Assembly: GCA_026075535.2 (NCBI GenBank)
Contig: AP026545.1
Coordinates: 4,526,001-4,590,000 of the forward strand
Direction of reading: 5' to 3'
DNA length: 64,000 bases
From: Tricholoma matsutake
Lineage: Eukaryota; Basidiomycota; Agaricomycetes; Agaricales; Tricholomataceae
Part shown: one piece after another, positions 42,565 to 53,328 of the stretch
How positions within the stretch are numbered: position 1 is the stretch's first letter
How the letters are laid out: the number at the start of each line of letters is the position of its first letter
Notes under the pieces: model-generated
Database searches by the model: none
Seen by the model: the letters and a program-made list of their open reading frames with translations, nothing else
Told to the model about the DNA's origin: nothing
Made by a program: the position numbers and the translations under genes

Positions 42565-44685
42565 TAGTGTTTAAAGGTCCAGTCCTACAAACCAAAAAAA
42601 GACCAAAACTGAACTGAACTTAACTGAAGTCTGGTTCATCAGGTGGCTATTTATAGGACTGGTCTTTTGCAGTCCAGTTGCCAGTCTTTCACTTTGAAAA
42701 ATATCATTGAACCAATAAAAACCGATAAAAACCAGTTGCAACCAGTTTATATGTCACATGAACTATACACCCTGATTCCCACATATAATGACTTCAATTT
42801 TGCCCCCTGGACCATCAAAAATGGTTGATAACTGAGAGAGATATCACCAAATACATTTTGCACAAGAATTTCATTGTGATTAAAATAACTTTGATTGTAC
42901 TGCTTATACCTTGTGTTACAAAATGTTGGGTACAATTGGACACCATCCAATACATAAAAATAACACACATAAACATCTGTACCATGCATCTTTGATTAAT
43001 TTAACACCCCTGACAAGCTGCAACTACATACTACAACTACAACCTACAACCTACAACCTACAACATGTAATACAATGTACTTTCATTTTGGTCATATCTC
43101 AGTCAAATCTTGATGAAATCTCTTAAAAATTGGACTGATCACCAGGGAATTACAATATTCAACTCCATAAGTAACGGTTAAACTGTCCGGGTAATAGTTG
43201 CCGAGAAACATATGGGCTATATTGGTACAACAAATTTTACAACAAAAAGTCGGTTTGGACTGGTTTTCATTGGTCCATGGACTGATATGGACCGGTGTGG
43301 AAGGGAAAGTAGACATGCCTGTCGACTTTCCTCTTCTGAGGTTTTTCTCTCGTCAATCATCTGCATGCAACACTTTTCATTCCAGTTTGATTTCTCTTAA
43401 ATAATCATTCTTTCTTATTCATTTCATGAATGCTCATTTCATTGTTTGATGAAACAGACCTCTAGAAAATAGAAAATACAAGATTCAGACCCTCTTGAAT
43501 TGGCTCAACTTGCTCAAGATACATTTTTCCTGGTTCCATCATTATTTCCTTATTTTGCCAACAAACTTGACACTCGCCCCGAAGGATTCATGCAGGGAAT
43601 GGGTTTCTTCTGTTATTTTCCTTTTATTTTCTTCATCTTCAATCAAATTCCCTCAAGACCCAGCATATCAACACTTTCCCCCTTTCCATGGCTAGCTGAA
43701 CTCATCTCAATGGACTAGGATGTCAGATGAGTAGGGTCAAGGAATGGTGTTTGGGTGTTCTCCACACTTGTTGGGGGCCCGAGTGTCGTGTTGTCAATAG
43801 AGAACCCCATTGTCAGTTCCCTCCCCAAGCAATTCCTGGCAGCTAACATCCCAAGAAGTGGATTTGACAACACCGGACCAACAATCTTTCAATGCACGGA
43901 GTCACTGATGTTTCTATTTCTACCCCTACTTCCCGATTCATTCATTTTTGCTTCTTCTTTACTTTCACTTTCATTTCTCTTGTTGTGATTGGTGCAAGAG
44001 TACATGCACAATCACATGTTAGTGTATCCCCAATGCTTGGCATGTATATAAGGTGTCTCCCCACCTGTTGAATGGGATATTCCTTCTTTCCTCACTTTCT
44101 CAGTATCTGAAAATAACTCCTCTCAACGACTCAAGTTCCCTCAAGACCCTTGCATCCACGAGTGTGAAATTCTGTTAAGTTATCTAGTTTCTAAGACTGC
44201 AGGACAAAAGTTCTTTACTCTGGTCCGGATCAATGAATCCATTCTCATTACGTTCACATCAATGCGCATATTCTCATACTGAGCTCCATCAGACTCAATT
44301 CTTCTCTTTGTTGATTCTTTTTCACCCTTTTCTCATGCTCTCTGATTCTTATCAGATACGATTGTGTTGCCTGTTTCACAAGCATGTCAATTCTCAATGA
44401 CTGTTTTCCCAGTTTTTGCTACATATGAAAACCTTCTGATTCCCTTATATTCTCTACCTATAACATTTTTCATGCGTTCATGATGCATTTTTCTCTGTTT
44501 ACACTTACTTTGTTTGCCGTGACAGGACAACCTGGTTCAATGAACCTCAGGACTACCGAATCCTCTTCCACACCAGTCCTATGCGGTCCAGTTGGGGTCC
44601 ATCAATATCTGGGTTGGTCCTGGACTGGTTGTGGTTGCCCCATTTAGACATCAAAAACTGGACTTAACTGGACCTTAAAATGCTA
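42565..44685. mobile_element. hAT-like non-autonomous element, copy 3 (2121 bp with nested insert)
   Basis: Ends TAGTGTTTAAAGGTCCAGTC and its inverted counterpart GGACCTTAAAATGCTA, flanked by AATAGGAC (42557-42564) and GATAGGAC (44686-44693), 7 of 8 bases identical. The outer parts match copy 1 (GGTCTTTTGCAGTCCAGTT..., ATCTGGGTTGGTCCTGGACTGG...). A foreign block at about 43296-44572 is nested inside; without it the element would be about 845 bp, like copy 1. Confidence 0.88.
43296..44572. mobile_element. Nested 1.28-kb insertion, possibly a solo LTR
   Basis: Starts TGTGGAAGGG and ends CTCTTCCACA, i.e. TG...CA with short inverted ends, and interrupts sequence that is continuous in hAT-like copy 1. 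Flanks CCGG/CCAG give at best a 4-bp imperfect duplication. A TATA-like GCATGTATATAAGGTGTC at about 44039-44056 would fit an LTR promoter. No protein-coding frame. Confidence 0.5.
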
Positions 44686-44693
44686 GATAGGAC

Positions 44694-45367
44694 ACAGGGA
44701 CAGGTGCAGGAACAGAACAACGTCACTTGCTCTGCTGAAGCTGGGACAGCTTGTCGAAGGTGTCAGCAGGTGCCATGCACCCACCTTTGATGTCGATGCA
44801 ATCTGCTTTGCACATCTTGTTGATAGGGAACTGCACAGGTTTTACCCGTGGGTTTCCCATGCTTTTATTTCCTAATTTATTCAATGAGTTTTGCATGAAA
44901 ATGCATGAAAAAATGATTTTCTGAAGGCTATTCAATGGATGCTTGTGATACAAGGGACAAAATGATTTATTTTCAACCTTGTCACATGACAGATGTCACC
45001 CAAATATTGTTTTATGTGTTAGATCACAAAGAGCCAACAAAAAGCTTCCAGAAAATCTTTTTTTCATGATTTTCCATGCAAAACTCATTGAATAAATTAG
45101 GAAATAAAAGCGTGGGAAACCCGCAGGTAAAACCCATGCAGTTCCCTACTTGTTGATACATGAGCAATGAGCAACCCTCATGCAGTTTGCCTTGACACAG
45201 TGGTGCCCTGCAGTATGCATTGCTGAAGTTGATGAACCCATAAAAGGCAAGGTCATTGTGGAAGGAATAGAGGGACCATGAGGGGTATCTAGAGGGAATG
45301 TGAAATGAAAGTGGCAAGGGAGACACTGCAGTCTGATCAGAAATGGTACAGATGACGTGTAGGAATC
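44694..45367 (-). pseudogene. Minus-strand partner gene, fragment B, interrupted by a MITE
   Basis: With the MITE (44824-45148) removed, the minus strand reads HHCVKANCMRVAHCSCINKMCKADCIDIKGGC, a cysteine-rich zinc-binding-like block, followed by MAPADTFDKLSQLQQSK. It continues fragment C (upstream) and fragment A (downstream). Confidence 0.5.
44824..45148. mobile_element. 325-bp fold-back MITE
   Basis: Nearly the whole element is one inverted repeat: TAGGGAACTGCACAGGTTTT... at the left and its reverse complement at the right, with arms of about 95 bp. Flanked by the perfect 8-bp duplication CTTGTTGA (44816-44823, 45149-45156), so hAT-type. It has no coding capacity and would form a hairpin in RNA. 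Confidence 0.92.
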
Positions 45368-45886
45368 TGTAAGGGGAACACCTTATGAGCTCCTACAGTG
45401 GCTGGCACACATTTGCAAACATTTCTGCACACCCGCAAACATTTGCACAACAAAGCGCCTTTTGTGCAACAAGGTGCCTTTTGTGCCAACCATCTACAAA
45501 TATGTTGATCCATCAGTCCCTATTGTACTCTCACCATTCTCACAGTCAATACCCCTGCAGAAACAATCGAGGATGTCTTTGCATGCCCATTACCAATCAT
45601 GGCCTGATGTGGACACTATCACTGATTGATGGCCGTCTCCCCAAATTGGAACACAACCCTGGATCTGAATTAGTGCTAGGATGGAAGGGGCTCCAAGTAT
45701 TTTAGAATGTTGGATGCCTTCCATATATATACTTTGGCCTTGCACTGGACTCCTTAGAGTTTTCTCTTTGGTTTTCCCTTGCAAGGTATGGGTCTTTTCC
45801 TTGTTCAATAGTTATTGAATCTAAACTTTGGTTTTCCCTTGCAAGTATCGAGTTCTTAGGACTCTGATCATAAGGTTGCCCTTACA
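45368..45886. mobile_element. Solo gypsy LTR (519 bp)
   Basis: Starts TGTAAGGGGAACACC and ends AAGGTTGCCCTTACA, flanked by the 5-bp duplication GAATC (45363-45367, 45887-45891). The ends and the internal CCTTAGAGTTTTCTCTTTGG are shared with the LTRs of the neighbouring gypsy element, so it is a solo LTR of a related family left by LTR-LTR recombination. Confidence 0.88.
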
Positions 45887-46267
45887 GAATCAACACTAGT
45901 GTTGCCAACGGCATGGCTCAGAGCCGCAAGCCATTGAGCCAAGCCACTATTTTGGGCCAGCTGCACCGATAAATCGGCTCGCAGCTCAGAGCCACCCAGA
46001 GCCGCTCAAGCCATGCCCTAAGTTGCCTCAAATTCAGAGCAACTGGAGGGCTTTAAATGTTCTTAAAACACTATAAAACACTTTGTAGGAGTCTACTGCC
46101 ATTTTGAATACATGTTGTTATACCCTACTCCCCAGAGCCATCTCTCGAGCATGTTTTGTAATAGGTATGAGGAGATAAACATAGCCAAATAATCTCATCA
46201 AAGATACCGATCTGTGCAAAACTCAATAGTATGACTTGTTTCTTTTGTAATAATAGTCTATACAACC

Positions 46268-46693
46268 TGTAAGGGGACTAGGGGGGTGCCCTGTGTGTTT
46301 CTCCTATTTTTTACGTTCGTTCTAAATTTTTCCTCACTTCATTTCCTTCTATTCTTCATTTTCTATGATTTTTCCGGATTTTATTACTAATTTCCCTTTC
46401 TATCATGTTTGTGCATGTTGACAGTTTTATATTTAGAGGTGGAGTACCCCTTCCGACATCTACCCCTTGGTATGATGTCATTCGGCAGCCTTGATCTGCC
46501 TATCTCCGCCTTTTCTATTTTTAGGTTATTATTTGATTTTTGTCATCTTCACATATACTGGGCATTGGCAAAGGAATCCTTAGAGTTTTCTCTTTGGATT
46601 TCCCTTTGCTAGGTGTGTCCCCAATCCCTGTAATATGTAGTATAATTTTTAACTTCAGATTTCCCTTTGCTAGAGGCTGAGGTTGCCCTTATA
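46268..46693 (+). repeat. LTR1 of the gypsy element
   Basis: 426 bp. TATA-like ACATATACT at 46551-46559, followed about 25-30 bp later by AGAGTTTTCT (46582-46591), the likely start of the transcript. Confidence 0.92.
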
Positions 46694-46705
46694 GTAGAAA
46701 ACTCT
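46582..46705 (+). other. Candidate self-primer and primer-binding site pair
   Basis: AGAGTTTTCT at 46582-46591 (probable 5' end of the mRNA) is exactly complementary to AGAAAACTCT at 46696-46705, two bases after the LTR, where the primer-binding site should lie. No tRNA 3'-end complement is seen there. This is the arrangement of self-priming Tf1/sushi elements. Confidence 0.6.
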
Positions 46706-47977
46706 CCCCTAAGGCCCGAAATCACAAACGCACTGCCCAAGATAGGCAGGTACAGAGTGGACGACACTTCCCAAAGCTCCACAGACTCCCTACACACCAT
46801 TCCAGACAGTCTCACCTTTACTGCGCCACCATTTTCACCAAACGCACCCCCTAGCAACATGGACGCATCCAAGCGCCTCGACGTGCTTGAAAGCAATGTT
46901 TCCAGAATACATGTGCAAATTGATTCACTTAAATATATGATTGAAAACTTTGTCAGGACCCTCCAGACTAATCCTACAACCAATATTCCCCCCATTGCGA
47001 CTCCAAGCGCACCCAACAACAATGTACTGCCAAATGCACCCACTAAAGAGCACGCCCAGATCAAACCATCTCCCCCCACTGAATTTATTGGTGCACGTGT
47101 GCAGGGATATGCATTCCTTAATTCCTGTGAGTTATACATCAGTCTCCAGTCACATCAATTCATCGATGAGGCTGCAAAAATTTATTGGGCCTTCACATAC
47201 ATGAAATCTGAACGCGCCTATCTCTATGTGGACCGTATCCTACGTCAAACTAAAGAACTCGGTTCTCTACCTTTCTCCACTTGGGGTGACTTTCGAGCTG
47301 AGTTCGTACACCACTTCTGCCCCCTCAATGAACGCCACTGAGCAGTGACACGACTTGAGTCATCCACTTACCACCAGGGACGTCGATCCATGGACGACTA
47401 TATCGATGAGTTCAAGGATTTGGTGGACATGGCAGGGTATGGGAGTGGGTTACCAGTGGTGGTGAAGTTCCGACGGGGGCTCAACCAAGAAATTCAGGAC
47501 CAGATTGCACAGATGTTGGAAGGGCGCCCAGCGGACGATGATATCCTTGCTTGGTATGAAGCTGCTTCACTCTGTGACGAGAACCGACTCACAAATGCGG
47601 CGTTTAATGCTGCATTCCGTGCTCCAACTACCACTCATACACCCTACACCTTCAATCGAAGCCTCCCCCGCCCTAACCCCATTCCTGCTCGTCAAACTCC
47701 CACACCAGCCATCAATATCCCAGTACCAATGGATGTTGATGCAGCCCACAGCCGTGCACGTAAGTTGGATCTCTGCTACCGTTGTGGGGAACCTGGACAC
47801 AGGGCTGGAGCGTGTCCCCATCATCAGGATATCCGCATGCTCACCCCCGAGGGACGAGACGAACTCCTGCAAGATTTGTTGGCACTTGTAGATGTTGAGG
47901 AAGCAAAGGATCAAGTTGCAGAGGAGGTTAAGCTGGAAGTTGTAGAGGAGCAGGATTTTCCTATTCGCAGCGAGTGA
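46667..47977 (+). CDS. Gypsy Gag, with in-frame TGA
   Basis: Retrotransposon capsid protein. The frame runs through MDASKRLDVLESNVSRI (probable true start at 46859), the gag domain (GYAFLNSCELYISLQSHQF; FRAEFVHHFCPLNERH), a TGA at 47339-47341, then in the same frame SSTYHQGRRSMDDYIDEFKDL, and the zinc knuckle CYRCGEPGHRAGAC. It ends at 47975-47977, where pol opens in the -1 frame. The TGA probably replaced a Trp codon. Confidence 0.88.
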
Positions 47978-50900
47978 ATCGTACGCCCTCACTGCCTGTC
48001 CATAACTGCTTTGAAGTCTTGTCAGTTGAATCCCTGGAGAATGAATCCATTTCTGTGACTGCTCCCCTCTCTGACCCTTCGAAGTTGGCTAAAGACGTAC
48101 CTGCTCTCCCCATCTCTCCTTCTACTCCATGTCCCAAAATTAAATCATGGGAGCGTAAACTACCACGCAAGTATATTGTGGCATCCACTCCCTCTGCACA
48201 TTCCTTAAACCTAGCCATCGAACTGCAGACGACCGACACTGGACAGATACTCGGTGTCTCTGCGCTCCTGGACTCTGGTGCGACTGGTCTCTTCATCGAT
48301 TCCCATCTGGTACAACAACATCGTCTAAATACTCGCTCACTCTCACGTCCGATACCTGTATATAACGTGGATGGATCCCCAAATGAAGCTGGTGCCATCC
48401 GAGAGGTTGCAGACCTGGTTCTCCATTACAAAGATCATAGTGAGCGTGCCCTTTTTGCTGTCACTCAATTAGGAAAGCAAAAGGCGATTTTGGGATATCC
48501 ATGGCTTCGAGACCATAACCCAGAGGTCGACTGGCGCACCGGGGAGGTTACCATGAGCCGATGTCCATCCCGCTGTCGGACGTGTTTCACAGAAGCCAGG
48601 CAAGAATGTCGTGGACAGAAGGCGGCAATACGACGAACTCAGAAGTGTCGTGCTGGACCCCTGCCTATACCTGAAGTGGAATTGGAAGGGGTTCCTGATC
48701 TAATGCCGGACTCGGATGATGATGATGAGGACCCAGAGGAAGTGGAGGAGGGTGATCGGATCTTCTACACTGCGATTCGCTCATCGCATGAGGTGTGTGC
48801 CACATCGAACATATCCCAACGCCTCACCGAGGCCTTCCACAAAAACAACGCTGCTAAATCCTCTACTAACTCCTTACTCCCTCATCTCCATGAGTTTGAA
48901 GACGTGTTCTCCAAGGAGTCATTCGACTCTCTTCCTGCGCGTAAGCCATGGGATCACGCGATCAAACTCACCCCCGGCGCAACCCCTTCATCCTGCAAGG
49001 TCTATCCTCTCTCTCCGGAGGAACAACGGCAGCTTGACCAGTTCATCGACGAGCACCTGGCCTCTGGATGTATTCGACCATCGAAGTCACCCATGGCCTC
49101 TCCCTTTTTCTTTGTCAAGAAGAAGGATGGCTCACTTCGACCGGTTCAAGACTACAGAAGACTCAACAACATCACGGTCAAAAATCGCTACCCACTACCC
49201 CTCATCTCCGAACTCGTAAACCAGCTCCGTGGAGCCCGATACTTCACCAAGCTCAATGTCCGTTGGGGCTATAATAATGTGAGGATAAAGGAGGGAGATG
49301 AGTGGAAGGCAGCCTTTCGTACCAACCGTGGTCTTTTTGAACCGCTTGTCATGTTCTTTGGCCTTACTAATAGCCCTGCCACCTTTCAGACCATGATGAA
49401 CGACATCTTCCATGACCTCATCCTCGAAGGCGTTGTCTGCATCTATCTCGACGACATCCTCATCTTCACTCGCACGGTTGAAGAGCACCGTCGCATCACG
49501 CGCCTCGTCCTAGAGCGACTTCGACGGTACAAACTCTACCTTCGTCAGGACAAATGCGAGTTCGAAAGGACCAAGATCGAGTACCTTGGCCTGATTATCT
49601 TGGAGGGTCAAGTGGAGATGGATCCTATCAAGGTAAACGGGGTCACAGCTTGGCCTACGCCCACGAACAAGAAGGAGGTGCAGTCTTTCCTGGGCTTCAT
49701 CAATTTTTATCGGTGTTTTATCAAGGATTTCTCACATCATGCACGACCGCTGTTTGACTTGACAGGAAAGGAGGCATGGAGGTGGGATAATGCACAACAG
49801 GAGGCGTTCGAAAAGCTTAAGGAGATGGTCACTTCCGCCCCGATCCTTACCTTTGCTGACGATTCGCGTCCTTTTCGTGTAGAAGCCGACAGTTCTGACT
49901 TTGCGACGGGCGCTGTGTTGTCTCAGCAGTCTCCGGAGGACCAGAAGTGGCATCCTGTTGCGTTCTACTCCAAAAGCCTTAGTGCTGTAGAGAGAAACTA
50001 CGAGATCCATGACAAGGAGATGTTGGCGATAATGCGTGCACTTGAGGAGTGGCGACACTTCCTCGAGGGTGCCCAACACAAGGTGGAAATTTGGACAGAT
50101 CACAAGAACCTCGAGTACTTCATGACGGCCAAGAAATTGAACCGTCGTCAAGCTCGTTGGTCCCTGTATCTATCTAGATTCAACTTCTCCTTGCACCACC
50201 GTCCGGGTCGCAGCATGGGGAAGACCGATGCCCTATCCCGACGTGCAGACCATGGGGATGGCAGCGGTGACAACCAAAACATTGTGCTGTTGCAGCCAGA
50301 CCTGTTCACCATTCGGGCACTGGAAGGCATCGTACCCCAGGGCGAGGAGCGGGACATTCTACGTGACATTCGTCGCGCAAACCGTAGCGGTTTACATGAG
50401 GATGTTGTCGCCCGAGCTGTTAAAGAACTGAGGAAGGGATCGACCCTTTCCTTACGTGCGGCAGAGTGGGCTGAAAAGGAGGACTTGTTGTATTTCAGGG
50501 ATCGCATCTATGTTCCCAATGACCCAGACCTTCACCGGCGCATCATATCCCAACACCATGACTCACAGATTGCTGGCCACCCCGGACGCTGGAAGACCTT
50601 GGAGCTCACCTCACAGAACTATTGGTGGCCACAAATGTCACGGCTCATTGGTCAGTATTGTCGCACTTGTGACCTTTGCTTACGCACCAAGGTCCCTCGT
50701 CGCAAGCCTATTGGTGAGCTACACCCTCTTCCTGTTCCAGAGAGTCGTTGGGATGTTGTCAGCGTCGACTTTGTGGTGGAATTGCCAGAGTCAAACGGGT
50801 TTGATGCGGTGATGTGCACAGTTGACTCAGTGGGAAAACGTGCTCACTTCATTCCCACTCACACCACTGTCAGTGCCCTAGGTGCCGCTCGACTCTACCT

Positions 50901-51876
50901 CCACCACATGTGGAAATTACATGGACTTCCTGGTGCCTTCCTCTCGGATCGTGGCCCTCAGTTCATGGCAGAGTTCACTCGTGAGCTGTACCGACTCCTG
51001 GGGATCAAACTCCTCGCTTCAACTGCTTATCACCCACAAACTGATGGCCAGACGGAGCGAGTCAACCAGGAACTGGAGCAGTACATCCGCCTCTTTGTCA
51101 ATGAACGCCAGGACGATTGGGATGATCTCCTTCCTTTGGCCGAGTTTGGGTACAACAACCATGTCCATGCTTCCACTCAACAGACCCCTTTCCTCTTAGA
51201 CACTGGACAACATCCACACATGGGATTTGAACCTCGCCAAACTCCCTCACACATCGAGACAGTGAATGAGTTCACAGAATGCATGAGGGATAGCTTGGAG
51301 GAGGCAAGGGCAGCCTTAGCAAAGGCAAAGGACGACATGGCGCGATTTTACAACCAGCGCCACTCCCCAACCCCTCAGTACAAGGTTGGTGATCGAGTTT
51401 ATCTTGACTCCAGTGACATCTCCACTACACGTCCATCCAAGAAACTCGCTCATCGCTTCTTGGGACCTTTCCCCATTGTCAAGTGCGTTGGAACACATGC
51501 CTATTGTCTATGCCTCCCAGCCTCCATGTCCAGACTCCATCCCGTCTTCCATGTCGTCAAATTGCTTCCAGCTCCCCCAGATCTGTTCCCGGGACGCCAT
51601 TCACACCCACCACCACCACCTACAGTGATCGAGGGAGAACCCCAATATGAAGTCGAGTCAATCTTGGACAGCCGTTTGCGTCGAGGAAAACTCCAGTATT
51701 TGGTACATTGGAAGGGTTATGGGTATGAGGAGAACTCATGGGTCGAAGAGTCTGACGTAAATGCCCCTCGGTTAATCAAGGAATTCCACCAACAGCACAC
51801 TGCTGCACCGCGTCGCATTCAAGTCACGGACTTTGGTCGTATACGATTTCGAATGCATCGGGGCGATGCATCTTAG
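47974..51876 (+). CDS. Gypsy Pol: protease, RT, RNase H, integrase, chromodomain
   Basis: One 1300-codon frame. Protease: ALLDSGATGLFIDSHLV. RT: FFVKKKDGSLRPVQDYRRLN, then FTKLNVRWGYNNVRI, where motif A has Asn instead of the catalytic Asp, then CIYLDDILIFTRT with the intact DD. RNase H: FRVEADSSDFATGAVLSQ. Integrase: zinc-binding HHCC region (HHDSQIAGHPGRWKTL, YCRTCDLCLR) and the DDE core (VVSVDFVVELPES; LSDRGPQFMAEF; YHPQTDGQTERVNQELEQ). C-terminal chromodomain: YEVESILDSRLRRGKLQYLV, HWKGYGYEENSWVEE. It overlaps the end of gag in the -1 frame, so expression by frameshift or reinitiation is likely. The motif A change should abolish reverse transcription. Confidence 0.93.
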   Translation: MNRTPSLPVHNCFEVLSVESLENESISVTAPLSDPSKLAKDVPALPISPSTPCPKIKSWERKLPRKYIVASTPSAHSLNLAIELQTTDTGQILGVSALLDSGATGLFIDSHLVQQHRLNTRSLSRPIPVYNVDGSPNEAGAIREVADLVLHYKDHSERALFAVTQLGKQKAILGYPWLRDHNPEVDWRTGEVTMSRCPSRCRTCFTEARQECRGQKAAIRRTQKCRAGPLPIPEVELEGVPDLMPDSDDDDEDPEEVEEGDRIFYTAIRSSHEVCATSNISQRLTEAFHKNNAAKSSTNSLLPHLHEFEDVFSKESFDSLPARKPWDHAIKLTPGATPSSCKVYPLSPEEQRQLDQFIDEHLASGCIRPSKSPMASPFFFVKKKDGSLRPVQDYRRLNNITVKNRYPLPLISELVNQLRGARYFTKLNVRWGYNNVRIKEGDEWKAAFRTNRGLFEPLVMFFGLTNSPATFQTMMNDIFHDLILEGVVCIYLDDILIFTRTVEEHRRITRLVLERLRRYKLYLRQDKCEFERTKIEYLGLIILEGQVEMDPIKVNGVTAWPTPTNKKEVQSFLGFINFYRCFIKDFSHHARPLFDLTGKEAWRWDNAQQEAFEKLKEMVTSAPILTFADDSRPFRVEADSSDFATGAVLSQQSPEDQKWHPVAFYSKSLSAVERNYEIHDKEMLAIMRALEEWRHFLEGAQHKVEIWTDHKNLEYFMTAKKLNRRQARWSLYLSRFNFSLHHRPGRSMGKTDALSRRADHGDGSGDNQNIVLLQPDLFTIRALEGIVPQGEERDILRDIRRANRSGLHEDVVARAVKELRKGSTLSLRAAEWAEKEDLLYFRDRIYVPNDPDLHRRIISQHHDSQIAGHPGRWKTLELTSQNYWWPQMSRLIGQYCRTCDLCLRTKVPRRKPIGELHPLPVPESRWDVVSVDFVVELPESNGFDAVMCTVDSVGKRAHFIPTHTTVSALGAARLYLHHMWKLHGLPGAFLSDRGPQFMAEFTRELYRLLGIKLLASTAYHPQTDGQTERVNQELEQYIRLFVNERQDDWDDLLPLAEFGYNNHVHASTQQTPFLLDTGQHPHMGFEPRQTPSHIETVNEFTECMRDSLEEARAALAKAKDDMARFYNQRHSPTPQYKVGDRVYLDSSDISTTRPSKKLAHRFLGPFPIVKCVGTHAYCLCLPASMSRLHPVFHVVKLLPAPPDLFPGRHSHPPPPPTVIEGEPQYEVESILDSRLRRGKLQYLVHWKGYGYEENSWVEESDVNAPRLIKEFHQQHTAAPRRIQVTDFGRIRFRMHRGDAS

Positions 51877-51887
51877 AGAGGGGGTGA

Positions 51888-52313
51888 TGTAAGGGGACTA
51901 GGGGGGTGCCCTGTGTGTTTTTCCTATTTTTTATGTTTGTCCCATATTTTTCCCCGCCTCATTTCCTTCTATTCTTCATTTTCTATGATTTTTCCGGATT
52001 TTATTACTAATTTTCCCTTGCTATCATGTTTGTATATGTTGACACTTTTATATTTAGAGGCGGAGTACCCCTTCCGACACATACCCCTTGGTATGATGTC
52101 ATTCGGCGGCCTTGATCCGCCTATCTCCGCCTTTTTCTATTTTTAGGTTATATTTGATTTTTGTCGTCTTCACATATACTGGGCATCAGCAAGGGGATCC
52201 TTAGAGTTTTCTCTTCGGATTTCCCTTTGCTAGGTGCGCCCCCAATCCCTGTAATATGTAGCATAATTTTAACTTCAGATTTCCCTTTGCTAGAGGCTTA
52301 GGTTGCCCTTATA
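51888..52313 (+). repeat. LTR2 (internal) of the gypsy element
   Basis: 426 bp. It differs from LTR1 and LTR3 at shared positions (for example TATGTTTGTCCCATATTTTTCCC where both others have TACGTTCGTTCTAAATTTTTCC), so LTR1 and LTR3 are closer to each other than to it. Confidence 0.9.
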
Positions 52314-53317
52314 GTGCCCTGGGTGCCGCCCGACTCTACCTCCACCATGTGTGGAAATTACATGGACTTCCTGGTGCTTTCCTCTCTGATTGTGGCCCTC
52401 AGTTCATAGCAGAGTTCACTCGCGAGCTGTACCGACTCCTGGGAATCAAACTCCTTGCTTTGACCACTTATCACCCACAAACCGATGGCCAGACTGAGCA
52501 AGTCAACCAGGAACTGGAGCAGTACATCCGCATCTTTGTCAATGAACGCCAGGACAATTGGGACGATCTTCTCCCCTTGGCTGAGTTCAGATACAACAAC
52601 CATGTCCATGCTTCCACTCAACAGACCCCTTTCCTCTTAGACACTGGACAACATCCACACATGGGATTTGAACCTCGCCAAACTCCCTCACACATCGAGA
52701 TGGTGAATGAGTTCACAGAATGCATGCGGTATAGCTTGGAGGAGGCAAAGGCAGCCTTAGCGAAGGCAAAGGATGACATGGCACACTTTTACAACCAACA
52801 CCATTCTCTGACCCCTCAGTACAAGGTTGGTGATCGAGTTTATCTTGACTCCAGTGACATCTCCACTATGCGTCCATCCAAGAAACTTGCTCATCGCTTC
52901 CTGGGACCTTTCCCCATCGTCAAGTGTGTTGGAACACATGCCTATCGTCTATGCCTCCCAGCCTCCATGTCCAGACTCCACCCAGTCTTCCATGTCGTCA
53001 AACTCCTTCCAGCTCCCCCAGATCCATTCCCAGGATGCCATTCACACCCACCACCACCGCCTACAGTGATCGAGGGAGAACCCCAATACAAAGTCAAGTC
53101 AATCTTGGACAGCTGGTTGCGTCAAGGAAAACTCCAGTATTTGGTGCATTGGAAGGGTTATGGATATGAGGAGAACTCATGGGTCGAAGAGTCTGATGTG
53201 AATGCCCCTCGGTTAGTCAAGGAATTCCACCAATGGCACACTGCCACACTGCATTGCATTCAAGTCACGGACTTTGGTCATATGCAATTTCGAATGCATC
53301 AGGGTGATGCATCTTAG
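52314..53317 (+). pseudogene. Second, truncated Pol copy: integrase end and chromodomain
   Basis: Starts directly after LTR2 at a position equal to about 50874 of the first copy (shared GTGCCCT at the junction). It keeps HGLPGAFLSDCGPQF, YHPQTDGQTEQVNQELEQ and the chromodomain. Many Arg codons changed to Cys, Gln, His or Trp, the pattern of C-to-T change at CpG. Confidence 0.9.
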
Positions 53318-53328
53318 AGAGGCAGTGA

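Noticed and set aside
43495..43988. Short hydrophobic frames inside the nested 1.28-kb insert
   Set aside because: No conserved motif; better explained as LTR-like non-coding sequence.
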